A program made the translations under genes and the position numbers. Under the pieces are notes generated by a model. It made no database searches and had not been told where the DNA came from. It saw only the letters and a list, made by a program, of their open reading frames with translations. This document shows positions 62,792-64,000 of a DNA stretch of 64,000 nucleotides, one piece after another; the stretch's first letter is position 1, and every line of letters begins with the position of its first letter. The stretch comes from Staphylococcus muscae (lineage in GTDB: Bacteria; Bacillota; Bacilli; Staphylococcales; Staphylococcaceae), in assembly GCF_003019275.1 (NCBI RefSeq), contig NZ_CP027848.1, positions 1,860,001 through 1,924,000 on the forward strand, in the 5' to 3' direction.

Positions 62792-63871
62792 ATGACAAAT
62801 ACAATTAATTGGCAAAAAGTTTTAAAGTTAAGTGGCGCATATATTGCATACTTAATTGGTTCAGGATTTGCAACAGGACAAGAAGTCATGCAATTCTTTG
62901 CATCATACGGGCCTATTGGCATTGTGGGTGCATTGATATCGATGGTTTTATTCTGTGTATTAGGTTCGATGATTATGTTGAAAGGTTATGAATTAAAGCT
63001 TAAACAACCGGGAGATATTTTCAAAGTTTACTGTGGGAATATTCTAGGTCGTATCATTGAATATTTTGCATTGCTCTTTTTATTTAGCATTGTTGTCATT
63101 ATGATTGCAGGGACAGGAGCTGTTGTGTCGGAGCATTTTAAGTTGCCTTCTGCCGTTGGATATCTTGGTATGGGGGTATTAGCGATGATAACAGTCATAT
63201 TAGGATTGAATAAACTTATAGACATCATTGGTCTGATTGGACCTGTTATTGTTGTTTTAACCATTGGTATTTGTGGTTATGTATTTTTAACACATCTTAG
63301 TCATATTCCATCTTTTGACACATTACCAGAAGCGGCTCAAAAATTACAACCTGTTGGTCATTTTTGGCAATCTGCTATTTTATTCTTTTGCTATAACATG
63401 TTAGCGGGTACTGTTTTTTTCACACAACTTGGCAGTGAAGTGAATAACAAAAAAGAAGCAGTTGCAACAGCAATCTGTGGTGCTGCAGGTCTGATGATTA
63501 CAGTTATAATGATGATTGTTGCAATGCTCGTTCATTACAGTGAAGTCATCAAGTTAGAAGTGCCATTACTTTACATTGGCAATACTATTCACCCAGTAAT
63601 CGCATTATTTTTTGCGGTGTGTATCATTTTAGGTATCTATTCAACAACCGCACCCATGTATTGGCTCGTTAAAAATGAAGCGATGCGCTTTCTCAATCCA
63701 CGTCTTGATATATTCGTTACTGTCGCTTTAGGCATTATCTTTATGCTTGGTGGCACATTGCCATTCGGTTCATTAGTTGCGACAATTTATCCGTTTGTTG
63801 GTTATGTCGGTGCCTTTATTGCTGTTATTATATTTGTCCATACCGTTTTACATCATATGAAGCATCAATAA
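62792..63871 (+). CDS. YkvI-family membrane transporter
   Basis: The 359-residue membrane protein has about ten helices. It opens LKLSGAYIAYLIGSGFATGQEVMQFF, the unwound first helix of YkvI proteins in the APC/LeuT-like superfamily. The substrate is unknown, but coupling to the aminotransferase suggests an amino acid or amine. The ATG at 62792 follows AAGGGTGG; a GTG at 62780 lies inside the previous gene. The last 129 bp of the window (63872-64000) contain no recognisable gene. Confidence 0.82.
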   Translation: MTNTINWQKVLKLSGAYIAYLIGSGFATGQEVMQFFASYGPIGIVGALISMVLFCVLGSMIMLKGYELKLKQPGDIFKVYCGNILGRIIEYFALLFLFSIVVIMIAGTGAVVSEHFKLPSAVGYLGMGVLAMITVILGLNKLIDIIGLIGPVIVVLTIGICGYVFLTHLSHIPSFDTLPEAAQKLQPVGHFWQSAILFFCYNMLAGTVFFTQLGSEVNNKKEAVATAICGAAGLMITVIMMIVAMLVHYSEVIKLEVPLLYIGNTIHPVIALFFAVCIILGIYSTTAPMYWLVKNEAMRFLNPRLDIFVTVALGIIFMLGGTLPFGSLVATIYPFVGYVGAFIAVIIFVHTVLHHMKHQ

Positions 63872-64000
63872 AAAGCTTGAGATAACATATTTTGAGAAAT
63901 AGTTGAGAGATTTTGTTTTAACTCGAGTCTCATTCTTGTAATGGCGATGCTCTATGTTTTCATTGCGCTGTATATTTGGTATAGTGAGATTAAATCATTT

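Overview
The window is chromosomal DNA from a Staphylococcus that is not S. aureus. The evidence is the low-GC coding style with AGGAGG-type ribosome sites, the YSIRK/LPDTG surface protein, the bacillithiol-linked YtxJ protein, wall-teichoic-acid TarO, the EMYY-motif lipoprotein, the gapR-gap-pgk-tpiA-gpmI-eno operon and gene order close to the staphylococcal nrdIEF-to-eno region. The species cannot be fixed by reading alone; a coagulase-positive animal-associated lineage is a guess.

Layout. 1-592: a cut-off DMT-family transporter. 593-4826: nrdIEF (class Ib ribonucleotide reductase) behind tandem NrdR-like boxes. 4884-9492: CHY zinc finger, murB, GrpB-like, lipoprotein, ytxJ, glycerate kinase. 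10005-12939: an accessory cassette with a lysostaphin-type endopeptidase, an aberrant serine-type tRNA and a broken FemABX-type gene. 12998-19693: tarO, gdpS, an extra signal peptidase I flanked by a duplication of the gdpS 3' end, a split threonine/serine exporter, pepT and a YigZ-family gene. 20036-29417: fakB1, comFA-comFC, hpf, secA, prfB (with its programmed frameshift), a CHAP hydrolase, an HD hydrolase and csbA. 29619-43185: uvrBA behind a LexA box, a 122-bp tandem repeat array, hprK-lgt-acetyltransferase-TPR, trxB and rapZ-glmR-whiA. 43602-49146: an Sdr-type wall-anchored adhesin, DUF1304, a cold-shock protein, two decayed gene remnants and tRNA-Arg. 49271-61230: clpP behind a CtsR box, small enzymes, a probable sRNA and the glycolytic operon. 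61440-63871: an aminotransferase and a YkvI-type transporter.

Most interesting part. The lysostaphin-like gene (minus strand) and a 91-nt tRNA gene (plus strand) are driven from divergent promoters whose -35 boxes overlap. The tRNA has the acceptor stem, discriminator G, long variable arm and D-arm of tRNA-Ser, but its anticodon reads UUA (complementary to the UAA stop codon). Two of the three T-stem pairs known to tune EF-Tu binding are U-U mismatches. It has its own consensus promoter and terminator. The next gene is a FemABX-type aminoacyl-tRNA-dependent peptidoglycan ligase, the family that includes lysostaphin immunity factors (Lif/Epr), which put serine into the wall cross-bridge. The inference is a three-part module of bacteriocin, dedicated non-decoding Ser-tRNA and serine-adding immunity ligase. 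In this strain the ligase is inactivated by a one-base deletion in an A-tract and a nonsense codon. The function of the tRNA is inferred, not shown.

Regulation readable from the sequence: NrdR boxes before nrdI, a LexA box before uvrB, a CtsR box before clpP, a possible CggR/GapR operator before gapR, a possible CodY box before the aminotransferase gene, and Rho-independent terminators at most unit ends.
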